Source: Bacillota bacterium | Lineage (GTDB): Bacteria > Bacillota > Clostridia > Lachnospirales > Lachnospiraceae | Direction of reading: 5' to 3' | NCBI GenBank assembly: GCA_023443225.1 | Contig: JAEZVF010000068.1 | Location: 1 to 61,097 of the forward strand | Length of the DNA: 61,097 bases | In this document: one piece after another, positions 15,658-25,077 of the stretch | Layout of the letters: the number at the start of each line of letters is the position of its first letter | Position numbering within the stretch: the first letter of the stretch is position 1 | Notes under the pieces: model-generated | The model's database searches: none | What the model was told of the DNA's origin: nothing | The model's input: only the letters and a program-made list of their open reading frames with translations | Made by a program: the position numbers and the translations under genes

Positions 15658-18600
15658 TTACAATACCCCCTCCCTGATTCTTTTCCTTTCCATTTTTTTG
15701 ATTCTCAAAAATCTTATTCCAGATTTCTTCTTTCTGAATTGGATATAGGTTACGGAAATGATATCCTGATAATTTTGTATCAAAACCGCAGATTCCCTTA
15801 TACATACAGTAATCACAGGCAGTACGTTTTCCCATTTGATAAGGCCTTATATCCGTATTGCCACCCAGTATTCTCTGTCCCATATCTCTAACTGAATTCT
15901 TTACAAACCCTTCCATTGCTTTAAATTGTGAAGGTTCTGCAATGCTGGAGCGTTTTGTTAGAAACCCTTCTTTATTCGTCTCAACCGGTATAATATCAGA
16001 TTTTACTGCAGATCTTATGCCGTTTCCATCAGCACTCTTAAAATTGTTGTCCAACCGTTTTATAACCTCTGCACTACTGTTCACAATACCATTCATTTTA
16101 AGTTCACGCAGAATGTTTTCTTCTACCTGTTCACCCTTTTCTACAAATGGATCATCAATATTATAGTAAAGAATTCCAGCCGGAATAATATCTTTACCAG
16201 GATGCTCCCGTCCCATGAGTTCCATTGCAGCATTCATATAGACTGCCAACTGTATTTGCAGTCCATAATAGACTGATTGAAGATCAAAGGAAGTATTGCC
16301 GGATTTATAATCGATAACTTTTACCATCATTTTATTATTTTCTTCGTACAAATCTAATCGGTCTATGCGTCCCTTCAGTAGTATACTTTCCTCTTCAGAC
16401 AAAGGAATCTTTAAACTGTCAAGTTGATTACGCTCGGAGAAATATAATTCAAATTCCGCAGGCTCGAAATCACCTCGTTTAATTTGTTCGCTCAAGGCCC
16501 ATAGTGTTCTTCTTGTAATCCGTTCCACCCTTTTAACCAAGTATTCATATCTTTTCGTACTACTTAAGATGGCATTCCCATAACCTTCAGCTGCTTCCCT
16601 GACGCACTGACTTCCCCATTCTTCTCTGACTTCTGAGGGTAAGGTATGCCAGTTATATTCACTAGAGGATAATTTTTTTGAAAATAATTCAATCGCATTG
16701 TGAAATAGGTTGCCGATATCTGGAACTGCCAAACGGTATTCTTGTCTTTCCTGTAATTCCAAACCATAACTAATGTAATGAGCAAATGCACAGGCTGCAT
16801 ATTTCTCGAACCTTGTTACACTACCCATCAATTGGTTGCCATACAGTTCTTTTGCTATCTGTTTTGACAAGCCTTGTTCCTTGTTTACATAAAACACAGC
16901 TGAAATCAAACTTTGCAAAATATCACGGTACTCTTCTTTTGCATTATAATAGCGGAAAAGTTCTCTCCAGGTATCACTGACCTCTTGATACGGATATGCT
17001 CGCAAACCATCAATTAAGTACTTAATTCCTCCATCCGGTTCCAAGATATGTTCCAAATCAGGTACTACTTCATCTTCATCCTGTTCCACTAGCGTTGGAA
17101 ACATCTTTTTTATCTTTTCAAGAAGATAGGATGGCCGTATGGATTTCCCATCCTCACCTAACTTACTATACGTAAGATACAATTTTTCCTGTGGTTTTGT
17201 AATGTTAAGATACAGATAAAACTGTTCCATATAGGCTGCCTGTCGCTTGGTAGGTGCCATTTCAATCTTATGATCTGCAAACAGTTGTCTCTCCATATCC
17301 GATAAGATTCCTCCGCCCGCATTACTTCTCGGAATAATCGTATCATTCACGCCAACAAAGAACAGAGCCTTAATATCCTTAAGTCTCGTTCTTTCTATAT
17401 CACCTACTACAACCTGGTCCAATCCCGGTGGAATTAATCCTACTTTAGCCTCACAAAGACCAGCTTCAAAAATCTCTATATACTCTTTTAATGGCAGAAT
17501 TTCTTCTCCTAACAATTCTACCAGCTTATCATACAACTCTAATACAATGCTGTAGATTTGCTGATATTCCTTTGCAGATGACAGCATGTTTTGATTCTCA
17601 AAAGTCTGACGAAATGCTTCTAGCTTTTCCTCCGCCTGCGAGCGAACTCCGAATGCATAAAGCGCAGTCGTTATTTCTCTTACATTTTTAGTACGATCTG
17701 ACAACACCTCATAAAGTGGTTGGATTTCTTCCATTATTTTTATTCGTACTTCATTAATCAGTGTCAGTTCTCCGTCTTTTTGTCCTCGATAGGTTCTGGT
17801 CCAAGCATTCAACCAAGTTTTGTGACCTCGAATACCCAAAGCGATTATGTAATTTTCGAGTATATCGATATCATCCGTAGAATAATACACCATGCCAGAA
17901 CGTAAATAACGGAATATACTCTCATAATCAAAATCTTTCTTTACAATATCTAAAATAGAACGTAACAACTCCACAAATGGGTTGGAAAGCACATCTTTTT
18001 TATTATCGATAAAACAGGGTATTCCCGCTTTCTCAAATTCACGTCCAATTAAGCGTCCAAATCCTGTAATCTCTCCGGTTACAACAGCAATATCCTGATA
18101 GCGATATTGCTCTTCGCGGACTAGCCTTTTGATTTCTCTAACGACAAACCCCACCTCATGTTTAGCATCACGTGCAACATGAATGCGAATATTATCCTGG
18201 TCTTCTGAATAAGTTTTTGCTGGATACCGAAAAATATTGTGTTCTAATGATGCAAGAGCAGGACTTTTTCGAAATCGATATGGAATCGTTGTAGATAAAT
18301 CTTCCGCATATATCTCACGTTCAACCAAAACTCCTTCTTCCTCCGCCGTTTTCATAAGATGATAGATGGTCTTCTTACTCAAATGAAACAGCATAAACTC
18401 TTCATCCAGTTGGAAGGGATTCTCTCTCTTGTCAATGGTTACTGTTATGATTACCTTCTTCGCTTTTCGAAGTAAAATGGCCAATAAATTATACTGCGCC
18501 GGTGTAAATCCAGTAAACCCGTCAAGGCAGATAATACTATTTTTAATTAACTCTGATTTATCAATCACACTGCAAAGTACTTCTAATATTTCCTCCGCAG

Positions 18601-19126
18601 TAATATAATTTTCATTTAAATACTCACGAAATTCTTTGTATATTATAATGATATCATGTAATTTACTTTGAATCATTGGGCGGTTTAGGGTTAGCTGTTT
18701 CATTTGTTCCAGTGTCTCTACACCAATACTGTATTGGAACATCTCTGATATTAAAGATTTCAATTCGTTTATGAAACCTTGTTTTTGTACATCATGATTA
18801 AATAATTCTAGCTCTTTCTTCTTTCGTGCCACTATTTTTCTTAATATCATACTTTTTCCAGTGTCTTCTAATACCGGTTTATCATTACCCCCAACCTCAT
18901 CAAAAATACGATAAGCCAGTCGCATAAAACTAAGGATATCAATATTCAGGGTCCCGTGATTCGGATGCATGGATACAATATCCTTTTGTGTCTGCAAAGT
19001 AAATTGCTCTGGTACAATAACCAAATAATTGCTATCCGGATATTGCATGGATTTCGCTATGATTTCTTTATACAATTGATAGGATTTTCCCGATCCTGAA
19101 CTTCCCAATATCAGTTGTAAGGACAT
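15623..19126 (-). CDS. addB: helicase-exonuclease AddAB, subunit AddB
   Basis: The ATG at 19126 has AAAGGAGGG at optimal distance; an upstream extension to 19183 would run into repeat DNA. The 1167-residue protein has Walker A GSSGSGKS at 8-15, an inactivated helicase body, and a C-terminal RecB-type nuclease with VIDYKSGN. An iron-sulfur cluster is expected from the Cys in RFEKYAACAFAHY together with C1104, C1107 and C1113. AddB recognises Chi and degrades one strand. It is first in the addBA operon. Confidence 0.96.
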   Translation of the reverse strand: MSLQLILGSSGSGKSYQLYKEIIAKSMQYPDSNYLVIVPEQFTLQTQKDIVSMHPNHGTLNIDILSFMRLAYRIFDEVGGNDKPVLEDTGKSMILRKIVARKKKELELFNHDVQKQGFINELKSLISEMFQYSIGVETLEQMKQLTLNRPMIQSKLHDIIIIYKEFREYLNENYITAEEILEVLCSVIDKSELIKNSIICLDGFTGFTPAQYNLLAILLRKAKKVIITVTIDKRENPFQLDEEFMLFHLSKKTIYHLMKTAEEEGVLVEREIYAEDLSTTIPYRFRKSPALASLEHNIFRYPAKTYSEDQDNIRIHVARDAKHEVGFVVREIKRLVREEQYRYQDIAVVTGEITGFGRLIGREFEKAGIPCFIDNKKDVLSNPFVELLRSILDIVKKDFDYESIFRYLRSGMVYYSTDDIDILENYIIALGIRGHKTWLNAWTRTYRGQKDGELTLINEVRIKIMEEIQPLYEVLSDRTKNVREITTALYAFGVRSQAEEKLEAFRQTFENQNMLSSAKEYQQIYSIVLELYDKLVELLGEEILPLKEYIEIFEAGLCEAKVGLIPPGLDQVVVGDIERTRLKDIKALFFVGVNDTIIPRSNAGGGILSDMERQLFADHKIEMAPTKRQAAYMEQFYLYLNITKPQEKLYLTYSKLGEDGKSIRPSYLLEKIKKMFPTLVEQDEDEVVPDLEHILEPDGGIKYLIDGLRAYPYQEVSDTWRELFRYYNAKEEYRDILQSLISAVFYVNKEQGLSKQIAKELYGNQLMGSVTRFEKYAACAFAHYISYGLELQERQEYRLAVPDIGNLFHNAIELFSKKLSSSEYNWHTLPSEVREEWGSQCVREAAEGYGNAILSSTKRYEYLVKRVERITRRTLWALSEQIKRGDFEPAEFELYFSERNQLDSLKIPLSEEESILLKGRIDRLDLYEENNKMMVKVIDYKSGNTSFDLQSVYYGLQIQLAVYMNAAMELMGREHPGKDIIPAGILYYNIDDPFVEKGEQVEENILRELKMNGIVNSSAEVIKRLDNNFKSADGNGIRSAVKSDIIPVETNKEGFLTKRSSIAEPSQFKAMEGFVKNSVRDMGQRILGGNTDIRPYQMGKRTACDYCMYKGICGFDTKLSGYHFRNLYPIQKEEIWNKIFENQKNGKEKNQGGGIVNGLDERPTEGY

Positions 19127-19140
19127 GATATCCCTCCTTT

Positions 19141-19330
19141 CTCGCGCGTGTACGAGTTGACGTTTACCCGCCATGAGTCGCAACTCCCGCCATGAGTCGC
19201 AACTCCCGCAGATTAGGAACGGGGGGACTACGTCCTTGAGTCACGTTGCACTTATCCATAGAATCCATAGTGCTTTCTCGTGCGAGCACGGAAAGCACTA
19301 TAGATTCCATGGACTAATCTGCTTATCATG
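19141..19330. repeat. GC-richer foldback element with tandem repeats
   Basis: Directly upstream of addB lie two exact copies of a 19-base unit, CCCGCCATGAGTCGCAACT, at 19167-19185 and 19186-19204, plus the start of a third. These are followed by nested inverted repeats. GCAGATTAG (19208-19216) pairs with CTAATCTGC (19314-19322), and inside it ATAGTGCTTTC pairs with GAAAGCACTAT around a GTGCGAGCAC core. Base composition is clearly richer in GC than the flanks. No protein is encoded. It looks like a dispersed intergenic or MITE-like element, or a structured RNA. Confidence 0.6.
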
Positions 19331-19502
19331 AACATTATAACAAATTGTTGGGGGGTTGACTAGCATGATGTAGATGTTAGAAATTTCTATAATGAATCAA
19401 TCATAATTTCATGTTTTTTATAATAAGATATATAAAGGATTCGTATGGAAGGACTGTGCAAGAGATATTGACACAGTTATTTCTTCTTTTACCAGGAAAG
19501 GC

Positions 19503-19961
19503 ATGGTGAACCATATGTCAAAAACCAAGATTGTTGTAATTCACTTAAAAGAAATAATATATACGGCTATATTTGCAGGCTTAGGTATATTACTAATCAT
19601 ACTACTAATTGTTATGTTTTTGAATAAAAAAGAAGACAATACTTCATCAATGACAGGCAAGCTTTATACCCCAGGAGTTTGGACCTCTACCTTACAATTA
19701 AATGATACTACTTTAAATTTAGAAGTTGTATTGGATGAAAATCATATCAATTCTGTCCGTATTGTAAATATTGATGAGGCTATTACCACGATGTTTCCAT
19801 TGATAGAACCATCACTAGATAACATAAAGGAACAACTTTATGATGATGTAGACATTAATGAAATTAAGTTGTCTGAGGATAGTAAATATACAGAAACCCT
19901 TTTGGTGGATGCTATCAAGAATACTTTAGCTAAAGCTGCAGTAGATGCAGAAGAAAAATAA
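19503..19961 (+). CDS. conserved single-pass membrane protein, possibly FMN-binding-like
   Basis: The 152-residue protein has one membrane segment at about residues 19-42 (IFAGLGILLIILLIVMFL) and an external domain that begins GVWTSTLQLNDTTLNLEVVLDENHINSVRIVNID. That pattern resembles small FMN-binding-type domains, but no flavin-binding residue can be confirmed. The start at 19503 follows AGGAAAGG; Met5 is possible. It is a single gene on the plus strand with its own terminator. Function is unknown. Confidence 0.7.
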   Translation: MVNHMSKTKIVVIHLKEIIYTAIFAGLGILLIILLIVMFLNKKEDNTSSMTGKLYTPGVWTSTLQLNDTTLNLEVVLDENHINSVRIVNIDEAITTMFPLIEPSLDNIKEQLYDDVDINEIKLSEDSKYTETLLVDAIKNTLAKAAVDAEEK

Positions 19962-19967
19962 TTACAT

Positions 19968-20020
19968 AAAACAGCCTTTCATCTCCTTGTGTCAAGTGCA
20001 TGAGTAAAGGCTGTTTTTTA
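19968..20020 (+). terminator. terminator of the membrane protein gene
   Basis: AAAACAGCCTTT (19968-19979) pairs with AAAGGCTGTTTT (20005-20016) and is followed by T-rich sequence. It lies 7 bases after the stop at 19961. Confidence 0.85.
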
Positions 20021-20085
20021 TTTTATTAACTACTATTTATACTTATGTATAAGAAAGAGGTGACGAACGAATTCGCACCCTTTCA

Positions 20086-20547
20086 TTATTTATATTGTTC
20101 TTTTACCTCAACTAAAACTCCAAGCTCTTTTGACGTGTCAAAATATTCATACGCCTCATAACCCTTCTCGTGTTTAAAAAGTGAATGAAACCCTGCATTT
20201 TTCATAGTTTCTTCGTCTTTTTCTAAAGGTCCGTCTGTCAACAAACAAATAGAGCATATTGAAGTGCCATGTTCTTTTAGCCAAGCAGCCCATGGGTCAT
20301 TATTCCCTAGAGGCTGGATAATTTCAAACCAGAAATTATCGCTGAAAACACTCTCTACCTTCATTGGGGTATCTGTGATGTCGGCACCTTTATACTTCAT
20401 AAAAGGTGTTCTTACCTCTTTATGCTCTGCATTCTGCTCTGCAGGCTCTTTCCCTGTGCCTAGTAAAGTTTTATATGCAGAAACTGTTTTTTCTATATCG
20501 TCTGTTACGACAATAACCTTAATTATATTCGTAGATGATAATGCCAT
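20086..20547 (-). CDS. VOC (glyoxalase/bleomycin resistance) fold protein, degenerate metal site
   Basis: The 153-residue protein follows the two-module VOC pattern: a beta strand with IIKVIVVTDDIEKTVSAY, then FEIIQP with a conserved Glu, and a final VLVEVKE. It aligns by eye with the VOC protein at 25937 (TN-start, IQP, WLKEHG against YLEEKG). In the second module the strand reads SICSICL where the other has GIHHVAF, so one metal-binding His appears lost. It is last in the island and probably co-transcribed with the SDR gene 32 bases upstream. The substrate is unknown. Confidence 0.7.
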   Translation of the reverse strand: MALSSTNIIKVIVVTDDIEKTVSAYKTLLGTGKEPAEQNAEHKEVRTPFMKYKGADITDTPMKVESVFSDNFWFEIIQPLGNNDPWAAWLKEHGTSICSICLLTDGPLEKDEETMKNAGFHSLFKHEKGYEAYEYFDTSKELGVLVEVKEQYK

Positions 20548-20579
20548 TTTTTTCTCCCTTATATCTATTATTCTATTTG

Positions 20580-21323
20580 TTATCTATTGGTAAAACCGCC
20601 GTCAGCAATAATTTCAGCACCTGTCACATAAGAAGATTCGTCGGATGCTAGGAATAATGCAACCGCTGCAATTTCGCTCGGTTTTCCGATATGCCCTATG
20701 GGAAGTTGTGATACTATATTGTTTCGTAGTACGTCATCGTCGTTCACAAAATCTGTAAACGCCTGTGTTTCTGTCGGACCAGGACTTATCGCATTTGCTC
20801 TAGTGCCCTTTTCTGCAAGCTCTCCTGTGAACGAACGTGCCATAGACCTGACCGCTGCTTTCGCTGCATTGTAAACAATGGCGTTTTTACCACCCTGAAA
20901 ACCTGCAATTGATGATATTAGAACAATTGAAGATTTATTAGACATAAAAGGAAGTAACTTCTGTACTGTAAAAAAAGCTGAAAAAACATTAAGGTCCATT
21001 GTCAAATGGAACTCCTCAGGTGTGATTTCTGTAATCGGGTTTTGAGGTCCATTACCAACGATTGGTAACACAGCCTTTAATTTACGCCCTGTCTTTTTGA
21101 CAGATTCTGCAATCTTCTCCAAATCCTTCACATCCGTCGCATCAACTTTTATAATATCAATAACCTGACTGTTTCCCGCATATACTTTTTTTGCGGTGTC
21201 AACGTCAAAATCAGCTACAATCAAATCGGCACCTTCACTGAGGAAACGTTCTGCAATTGCTCTACCAATTCCATTCGCCGCACCTGTGACAACACACAAT
21301 TCGTTATCTAATAATTTACTCAT
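20580..21323 (-). CDS. short-chain dehydrogenase/reductase
   Basis: The 247-residue protein is a classical SDR. The nucleotide-binding TGAANGIG is at 13-20, an acidic ADFD follows beta 2 (suggesting NAD preference), and the active-site Ser138, Tyr151 and Lys155 are in place (LISSIAG, YNAAK). The usual NNAG structural motif is replaced by PIVGNGPQ. The C-terminal AEIIADGGFTNR is standard. It should oxidise or reduce an alcohol/ketone in the pathway encoded by the island. AGGTGG precedes the ATG. Confidence 0.88.
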   Translation of the reverse strand: MSKLLDNELCVVTGAANGIGRAIAERFLSEGADLIVADFDVDTAKKVYAGNSQVIDIIKVDATDVKDLEKIAESVKKTGRKLKAVLPIVGNGPQNPITEITPEEFHLTMDLNVFSAFFTVQKLLPFMSNKSSIVLISSIAGFQGGKNAIVYNAAKAAVRSMARSFTGELAEKGTRANAISPGPTETQAFTDFVNDDDVLRNNIVSQLPIGHIGKPSEIAAVALFLASDESSYVTGAEIIADGGFTNR

Positions 21324-21508
21324 AAAGTTCCACCTAAACCTTTCATTAACTACGCTGTAATCCCATGAAATTAGACATGCTAAAGAATTAGCTAAACTAT
21401 ATACACTAAAAACTCAAATGAAGCTTTTGAACCGCAGCCAGAAGAATCAACTGCAGCCAAAAAGTTGTCGTTTGATTTCATCCATAATGTCAACACAGAT
21501 TCCCTGAA

Positions 21509-21874
21509 TCAAACTTCTCTTTCACCAAGCGACCAATTTTCAGCACTGTTTTCAACAACACAGACTAAAATATCATCACGCCTGATTCCAATGTCAACAA
21601 GCCTCTTTGTTAGTTCTTTATATGTTCTTTTCTTTTGCTCCAGTGAAAACATATTCACCATTGTAATTCTAATGGTTATCAAATCGCGTCTATCGCGATT
21701 GTCATAAGTTGGCGAGAATATAATCTCCCCTTCCTCATGGGGTCTAAACACTTGGAAAAGATCGGTTGTCTCCATACCTAGACCAGCAACCAATGAATTA
21801 TGGATTGCATTTGATATTTCTTTTCCTTTATCCTTAAACACTGACCTTTTTAAGTCAACTTGAACTAACGGCAT
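21509..21874 (-). CDS. tautomerase-family protein
   Basis: The 121-residue protein begins MPLVQVDL; after Met removal Pro1 would be the catalytic base of the tautomerase superfamily. The length is that of the longer MIF/CHMI-like or YusQ-like members rather than 62-residue 4-oxalocrotonate tautomerase. The TIRITMVNMFSLEQKKRTYKEL segment matches the second beta-alpha unit. It presumably interconverts keto and enol forms of an intermediate. AAGGAG precedes the ATG. It follows the ABC permease by 42 bases. Confidence 0.8.
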   Translation of the reverse strand: MPLVQVDLKRSVFKDKGKEISNAIHNSLVAGLGMETTDLFQVFRPHEEGEIIFSPTYDNRDRRDLITIRITMVNMFSLEQKKRTYKELTKRLVDIGIRRDDILVCVVENSAENWSLGEREV

Positions 21875-21916
21875 AATTATCTCCTTCTTTTCACTATAAT
21901 TCTACTCTTGTATTGG

Positions 21917-22705
21917 TTATTTTAGAGCACCAGCACTCATGCCCTTTTCAAAATTCTTCTGCATGAGTAAATAGACAATAATCTCAGGAATTGCAGTGAG
22001 CACAGCTGCCGCTAATATCTTTGTCTGGTCATTTGTAAACTCACCTTGGAAGTATTGGGGAAGCAGCGTTACTGTCTGCATTTGTGGGCTTTGCAAGAAC
22101 AAAAGTGGCAGGAGATATGCGTTCCATGAGTTGATGAGTGTCAAAACAATAATAGATGATGCAATTGGCTTTGTAAGCGGAAGGATGACATACCAAAACA
22201 TCGAAAAAACACCCGCACCGTCAATACTTGCTGCCTCCATTAACTCATTAGGAATTCCACTGTCAAAATTTCTAGCAAGTAGAATTGTAAATGGAAGTTG
22301 CAATGCTGCGACAGGTAAAATTACAGCAAAAAAGGTGTTAAATAAATGCAGCTTTTGAAATGTTACAAACAATGGAGACAACATAATTACTTCAGGTAAA
22401 GTTAACGCAGCTAGAATCAACCAAAAGAACACTTCTTTTCCAAATATGTGTAATTTTGCAAAACCAAAGCCAGCTGTCATACTGAATATATAAACCAGCA
22501 AAATTACGCCAGCTGATATGATGAGCGAATTTCTAAAATAGATTGGAACTACACCTGTGTCCCAAACCGCCTTATAATTTAAGAACCCTATTCCACCGAT
22601 AGAGCCAAGAAACATTTGAACAAGTGGAATCGCATAAGGTATCGTTAGTATCAGTAGAACGATTTGCAAAATGACTTTACTTTTTAAACTTCTAATTTCA
22701 AACAT
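21917..22705 (-). CDS. sugar ABC transporter permease (MalG type)
   Basis: From the ATG at 22705, four bases after the stop of the preceding permease, the protein has 262 residues. A longer frame would overlap that gene by 59 bases. It has six predicted membrane segments and the EAA loop (ELMEAASIDGAGVFSMFWYVILPLTKP) of binding-protein-dependent importers, class CUT1. It pairs with the MalF-type permease and the lipoprotein at 23661. No ATPase is encoded nearby; a shared MsmK-like subunit elsewhere is expected. Confidence 0.9.
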   Translation of the reverse strand: MFEIRSLKSKVILQIVLLILTIPYAIPLVQMFLGSIGGIGFLNYKAVWDTGVVPIYFRNSLIISAGVILLVYIFSMTAGFGFAKLHIFGKEVFFWLILAALTLPEVIMLSPLFVTFQKLHLFNTFFAVILPVAALQLPFTILLARNFDSGIPNELMEAASIDGAGVFSMFWYVILPLTKPIASSIIVLTLINSWNAYLLPLLFLQSPQMQTVTLLPQYFQGEFTNDQTKILAAAVLTAIPEIIVYLLMQKNFEKGMSAGALK

Positions 22706-22709
22706 ATTA

Positions 22710-23588
22710 TTACTCGTCTCCTTTATTAACCCTATTGATAAGTATTGCACTGCAGATTGCGAGTACAAGGAGCACTACTGAAATTGCAGCTGCATAGCCA
22801 AGATGAGCTTGCCTGATTCCCTGTCTATAAATATAGGTGCCCAAAAATTCTGTTGCATGATTTGGCCCACCAGTTGTAATAAGATAAGGAATATCAAATG
22901 TTTTCAAAGCACCTATGATTCCAAGCATTGCAAGAGAAACTATCGTTCCTTTGCAGTTTGGCAATACAATGCTAAGTAAAGTTCTAATATTTCCTGCCCC
23001 ATCTAAGTGTGACGCCTCAATCATTTCTTTATCTATTTGGCTCATTGCTGCATAATATAGAATGAAACTCATTCCTGTAAACTCCCAAATCGCAACAATC
23101 ATGAGAATGTAAAGTGCCGAATTTGGTCTTGCCAACCAATCAACCGTTATGCCTAAATGAAGTGTGTTAAATATATCTTGCAGCATTCCCTGTGGTGAGA
23201 ACAGCAATCGAAACACCGGCGCCATAGTAGCAGGCGCTAAGATTGTTGGTATAAAAATCAAGCACTTGTGCAATGTAGCAAACTTTACTTCAGTATGCAA
23301 AATTGCAGCAAATAGAAAACCTAAAAAGTTCTGAATCAAAAATGTAAAAACAAAATAAACAATTGTGTTTTTTATAGCCTTCCAAAAAACCCAGTCAGAA
23401 AATGCCTTCGTATAATTACTTAATCCCACTTTTGTCTGAATTGGATCAAGCCCATTCCAATCTAAAGTAGACAGCTTGAATGTATAAAATATTGAATAAT
23501 AAATAAGGCCTATAACAAAAACAAATGCCGGAAGAATCCACGGAAGTCCGTTTATCTTCGTGGCTTTCAATGTTTTATTCTTTTTCAT
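22710..23588 (-). CDS. sugar ABC transporter permease (MalF type)
   Basis: The 292-residue integral membrane protein has about six helices and an EAA loop (EMIEASHLDGAGNIRTLLSIVLPNCK) typical of CUT1 importers. A basic N-terminus and the first helix PWILPAFVFVIGLIYYS match the family. AGGAG precedes the ATG. It is separated from the binding-protein gene by a 72-base gap containing a stable hairpin and is followed at once by its partner permease. Confidence 0.92.
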   Translation of the reverse strand: MKKNKTLKATKINGLPWILPAFVFVIGLIYYSIFYTFKLSTLDWNGLDPIQTKVGLSNYTKAFSDWVFWKAIKNTIVYFVFTFLIQNFLGFLFAAILHTEVKFATLHKCLIFIPTILAPATMAPVFRLLFSPQGMLQDIFNTLHLGITVDWLARPNSALYILMIVAIWEFTGMSFILYYAAMSQIDKEMIEASHLDGAGNIRTLLSIVLPNCKGTIVSLAMLGIIGALKTFDIPYLITTGGPNHATEFLGTYIYRQGIRQAHLGYAAAISVVLLVLAICSAILINRVNKGDE

Positions 23589-23613
23589 ATTTATAAATCT
23601 CCTAAACTCTAAA

Positions 23614-23648
23614 TGATAGGGGCACTAGAAAAAATAGCTCCCCTATCA
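23614..23648 (-). terminator. hairpin between binding-protein and permease genes
   Basis: TGATAGGGGC (23614-23623) pairs with GCTCCCCTATCA (23637-23648), leaving one bulged base. No T tract follows on the minus strand. In many ABC operons such a stem protects the abundant binding-protein mRNA while allowing partial read-through; that role is inferred. Confidence 0.6.
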
Positions 23649-23660
23649 AAATATTATCTC

Positions 23661-25019
23661 TTACTCACTATCAGCTTGAGTCGCTGCAAGTTGAAGTGCA
23701 CCATCTTGAGGAGTGATTGTTCCTCCTGCCACGCCAGCCAATACATCCATCATTGCTTGGTTCATATCTGCATTGATTGCTCCAAAACGAGGGTTATCAC
23801 CACTATTCATAGCTTTTTCAATATATTCTTTGATTGCTTCGTTTTGTTTCTCAGGATTTACAAGTTTTACATTGTCCCAATCCGGAGTTGCTGATTTTAG
23901 AGAAGGAACAACGTTTAAGGAATCTGCAATCATCTGTTGACCACTCTGGGATGTTCCAAGCCAAACAGCAAATGTAGTTGCAGCCTTAATATTCTTTGAT
24001 GTTGCAGACACTGCGGTTGCATAGTCTAAATCGCCAAACATAGATCCTGTATTTCCTGTTCCTGCAATGTCAGGGAAGTCAATTGGAATCAATGTGAACG
24101 GTGCTTCTGTTGAAGATGCAGACTCCATAGAAGCTTTCATTGTATCAGGCAAAGCGTTAGATGTATACCAAGACCCCATCATAACCATAGCAGCCTTTTG
24201 AGACATAAATAAATTGTTTGCCTCTGGATATTGTTGAAGACCAAGAGCACCATCTTGCATAATTCCATCATCAAAAAGACCTTTCCATAGCTCTAATGCT
24301 CTGACAATTGCATCATCCGTCCATTCTACTTCACCTCTTGCTGCTTTTGTGAACGTACCAGGACTTACATTATCAGCGATTGCATGGAAAGTGTCCATGT
24401 TAAATGCACCTTGACCTGCTCCCTGCACAAAACCTTCAATACCATTTTCTCTAAAAATTCTACAAGCCTCTTTCCACTCTTCATAATTTGTTGGAACTTT
24501 TACATTATATTGATCAAAAAGATCTTGGTTAATCCAAAGATTTCCTGAATATACAGTTCCTACACCTAGTCCTTTCAACTTACCATTGACAGTCATTGTG
24601 GTGATTGATGCCTCGCCTAGCTTGTCTTTATAATCATCACCTAAAGCCTCTTTTACAGCATCAGTCAAGTCAATTGCTTGCCCTCCAAAAACTTGAATTC
24701 CACCATTTCCTGAACCTGCTGAAGCCTCAAAAGCATCAACACCCTCACCATTTGCTAAAGCTGGTCTGATAGCAGCGTCATAATCATCTATTGATGTTTG
24801 TTTCCATGTAACTTTGATATCTGGATATTCTTTGTTAAATTCTGCAATATACTGTTCATTCGTTGGGGAACCAGGTGTCCACCCCCACCAAACTATTTCA
24901 CCTGACGTTTCGGTTGAGGTATCTTCTGTCTTTTTACTACCACTGCATCCTGTTAGCACAGTTGTCATCATAAGCGTTAAAGCAAGTAAGCCCGCTACTA
25001 CAACTCTTGTTTTTTTCAT
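23661..25019 (-). CDS. extracellular solute-binding protein, family 1 (sugar ABC importer)
   Basis: The 452-residue lipoprotein has a signal peptide ending in VLTGC, so Cys25 should be lipidated, followed by a Ser/Thr linker. The mature part has the two-lobed family 1 pattern: EIVWWGWTPGSPTNEQYIAEFNKEYP at the start, AAMVMMGSWY in the middle and the hinge region near the C-terminus. It would capture an oligosaccharide or glycoside and deliver it to the two permeases. GGAGAAG precedes the ATG. It is transcribed with the enzymes on either side. Confidence 0.93.
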   Translation of the reverse strand: MKKTRVVVAGLLALTLMMTTVLTGCSGSKKTEDTSTETSGEIVWWGWTPGSPTNEQYIAEFNKEYPDIKVTWKQTSIDDYDAAIRPALANGEGVDAFEASAGSGNGGIQVFGGQAIDLTDAVKEALGDDYKDKLGEASITTMTVNGKLKGLGVGTVYSGNLWINQDLFDQYNVKVPTNYEEWKEACRIFRENGIEGFVQGAGQGAFNMDTFHAIADNVSPGTFTKAARGEVEWTDDAIVRALELWKGLFDDGIMQDGALGLQQYPEANNLFMSQKAAMVMMGSWYTSNALPDTMKASMESASSTEAPFTLIPIDFPDIAGTGNTGSMFGDLDYATAVSATSKNIKAATTFAVWLGTSQSGQQMIADSLNVVPSLKSATPDWDNVKLVNPEKQNEAIKEYIEKAMNSGDNPRFGAINADMNQAMMDVLAGVAGGTITPQDGALQLAATQADSE

Positions 25020-25077
25020 TTTAATCTTCTCCTTTTACTTGTTAATACTCATTTACATGCTCACTATATACAAACGC

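Noticed and set aside
19167..19204. CRISPR or attachment-site interpretation of the 19-base tandem units
   Set aside because: Only two full copies exist with no spacer between them, and there is no integrase, tRNA end or cas gene close by.
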